A DNA stretch of 64,000 nucleotides from Toxotes chatareus (lineage: Eukaryota > Chordata > Actinopteri > Toxotidae), in contig CM028902.1 of the NCBI GenBank assembly GCA_016801885.1, positions 25,159,580-25,223,579 of the forward strand. The letters run 5' to 3'. A model generated the notes under the pieces. The model was given only the letters and a program-made list of their open reading frames with translations. It was not told the DNA's origin and made no database searches. Both the position numbers and the translations under genes were made by a program. Positions 63,186-64,000 of the stretch are shown in pieces; the stretch's first letter is position 1, and each line of letters begins with the position of its first letter.

Positions 63186-63400
63186 CTATCGCTGGTTTGA
63201 TCCCCAGCTCCTCCAGTCCACACTGTGAAGTTCCTTTGGGCAAGATACTGAACCCCAAATTGCCCCCTATGTGGCATCAGTGTGTGAGCGTGTGTGAGAA
63301 GTGCTGTATGAATGTGTGTGTGAATGGGTGAATGTGGCTTGTAGTGTAAAGCACTAATGTGTAGTCAATAAGACTGGAAAAGCACTGCATGAATGCTTTT
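63186..63400 (+). mobile_element. SINE-like element
   Basis: GGTTTGATCCCCAGCTCC (tRNA B-box-like), CCTTTGGGCAAGATACTGAA, CCCCAAATTGCCCCCTATGT, GTGAATGGGTGAATGTGGCT, TAGTGTAAAGCACT and AGACTGGAAAAGCACT in this order. This is a short interspersed repeat common in fish. It lies directly against the LINE 3'UTR module, which may mean insertion into it or a composite. The partial copy at 28565 is inverted. Confidence 0.65.
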
Positions 63401-64000
63401 TATTTACTAAAGGAAAGAGCAAAGAGAAACTGTCGGAACTGAGGATAACAGAGAGGAGAGGAGGAGTTAAGATGAGGGGGAGAGATAAAAGTGACAGAGA
63501 GGGAGAGTGAGGTAAGTGAGCCCTTAAATTGGATTGTAACTTTAAATTACTGATTTAAATGTTTCAGAAACCCCAAATGGAGCTGAAATATGCTGCTATT
63601 ACACTGAAGACTGTGGTAATTATGTTTTTAGAGCCACAGTGATTATAGCACAATCACAGCCCCAAGCAGTGCTGCAGAGCCAGACTCAGGCTGCTATAGA
63701 ATGAGACAGGGAGCCATTTTTACTATAGATGAAACTTCAAGTAGAGTGCACCAAGAGGTTTGGTAATAAAAACACAGACACCAGATCCATCCTTCTCCCT
63801 GGTGGTACTATATGGACTGTCAGAAGATATGCTATGTTATTATCCAGGGTAGTAAAAGAACCTGTTGAAAAGTTTGATATCATTTAAAGCTAACTAACCT
63901 TTTGAACCCTGCATGTCATCACTTACAGTTCAGACAAACAGTTTTCACACTGAATGATGCTGTCACATGACTAATTAATGGAAGATAACCAGAATGCATC

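Overview
The window looks like vertebrate, most likely teleost fish, genomic DNA. The reasons are a vertebrate TrkC (ntrk3) first coding exon with a proper splice donor, L2-clade LINE retrotransposons with fish-type 3' ends, many long (CA)n/(TG)n microsatellites, AT-rich intergenic sequence, and CpG clusters only at putative promoters. I see no operons, tRNA/rRNA genes or CRISPR arrays. Gene content is very low.

Layout. 1-15.3 kb: intergenic, with microsatellites and one old LINE 3' end (3.66-3.99 kb). 15.34-16.24 kb: an unidentified CpG-rich block running into a T/G-rich stretch that ends in AATAAA. 18.2-18.56 kb: an exon-like fragment of a transposon-type protein. 20.10-23.12 kb: a 5'-truncated L2 LINE on the minus strand (copy A) with an exact 8-bp target-site duplication. 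32.2 kb: a possible hAT transposase N-terminus. About 32.53-37.62 kb: a nearly full-length L2 LINE on the plus strand (copy B), with a zinc-ribbon/SGNH-esterase ORF1 and an endonuclease/reverse-transcriptase ORF2, both broken by frameshifts. 38.56-39.95 kb: a CpG-rich promoter-like segment followed by several well-formed splice-site pairs, a candidate transcript I cannot name. 42.18-44.14 kb and 47.38-47.69 kb: older minus-strand LINE relics. 47.69-48.11 kb: a 420-bp TG tract.

49.25-50.23 kb: the ntrk3 promoter/5'UTR and first coding exon (signal peptide, LRRNT cysteines, three N-glycosylation sequons). From 50.228 kb to the end I infer ntrk3 intron 1; it holds repeats (a 378-bp CA tract, LINE 3' ends, a SINE-like element) and no recognisable second exon.

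The only host coding sequence I am confident of is the ntrk3 exon. Most other recognisable coding matter is retrotransposon. At least five sites share one (ATT)-rich LINE 3'UTR module distinct from the 3' ends of copies A and B, so two or more L2 subfamilies have been active. I found no convincing new multi-gene system. The best leads are the 38.6-39.95 kb candidate transcript, the 18.2 kb exon-like fragment, the 15.3 kb CpG block and the SGNH-bearing LINE ORF1.
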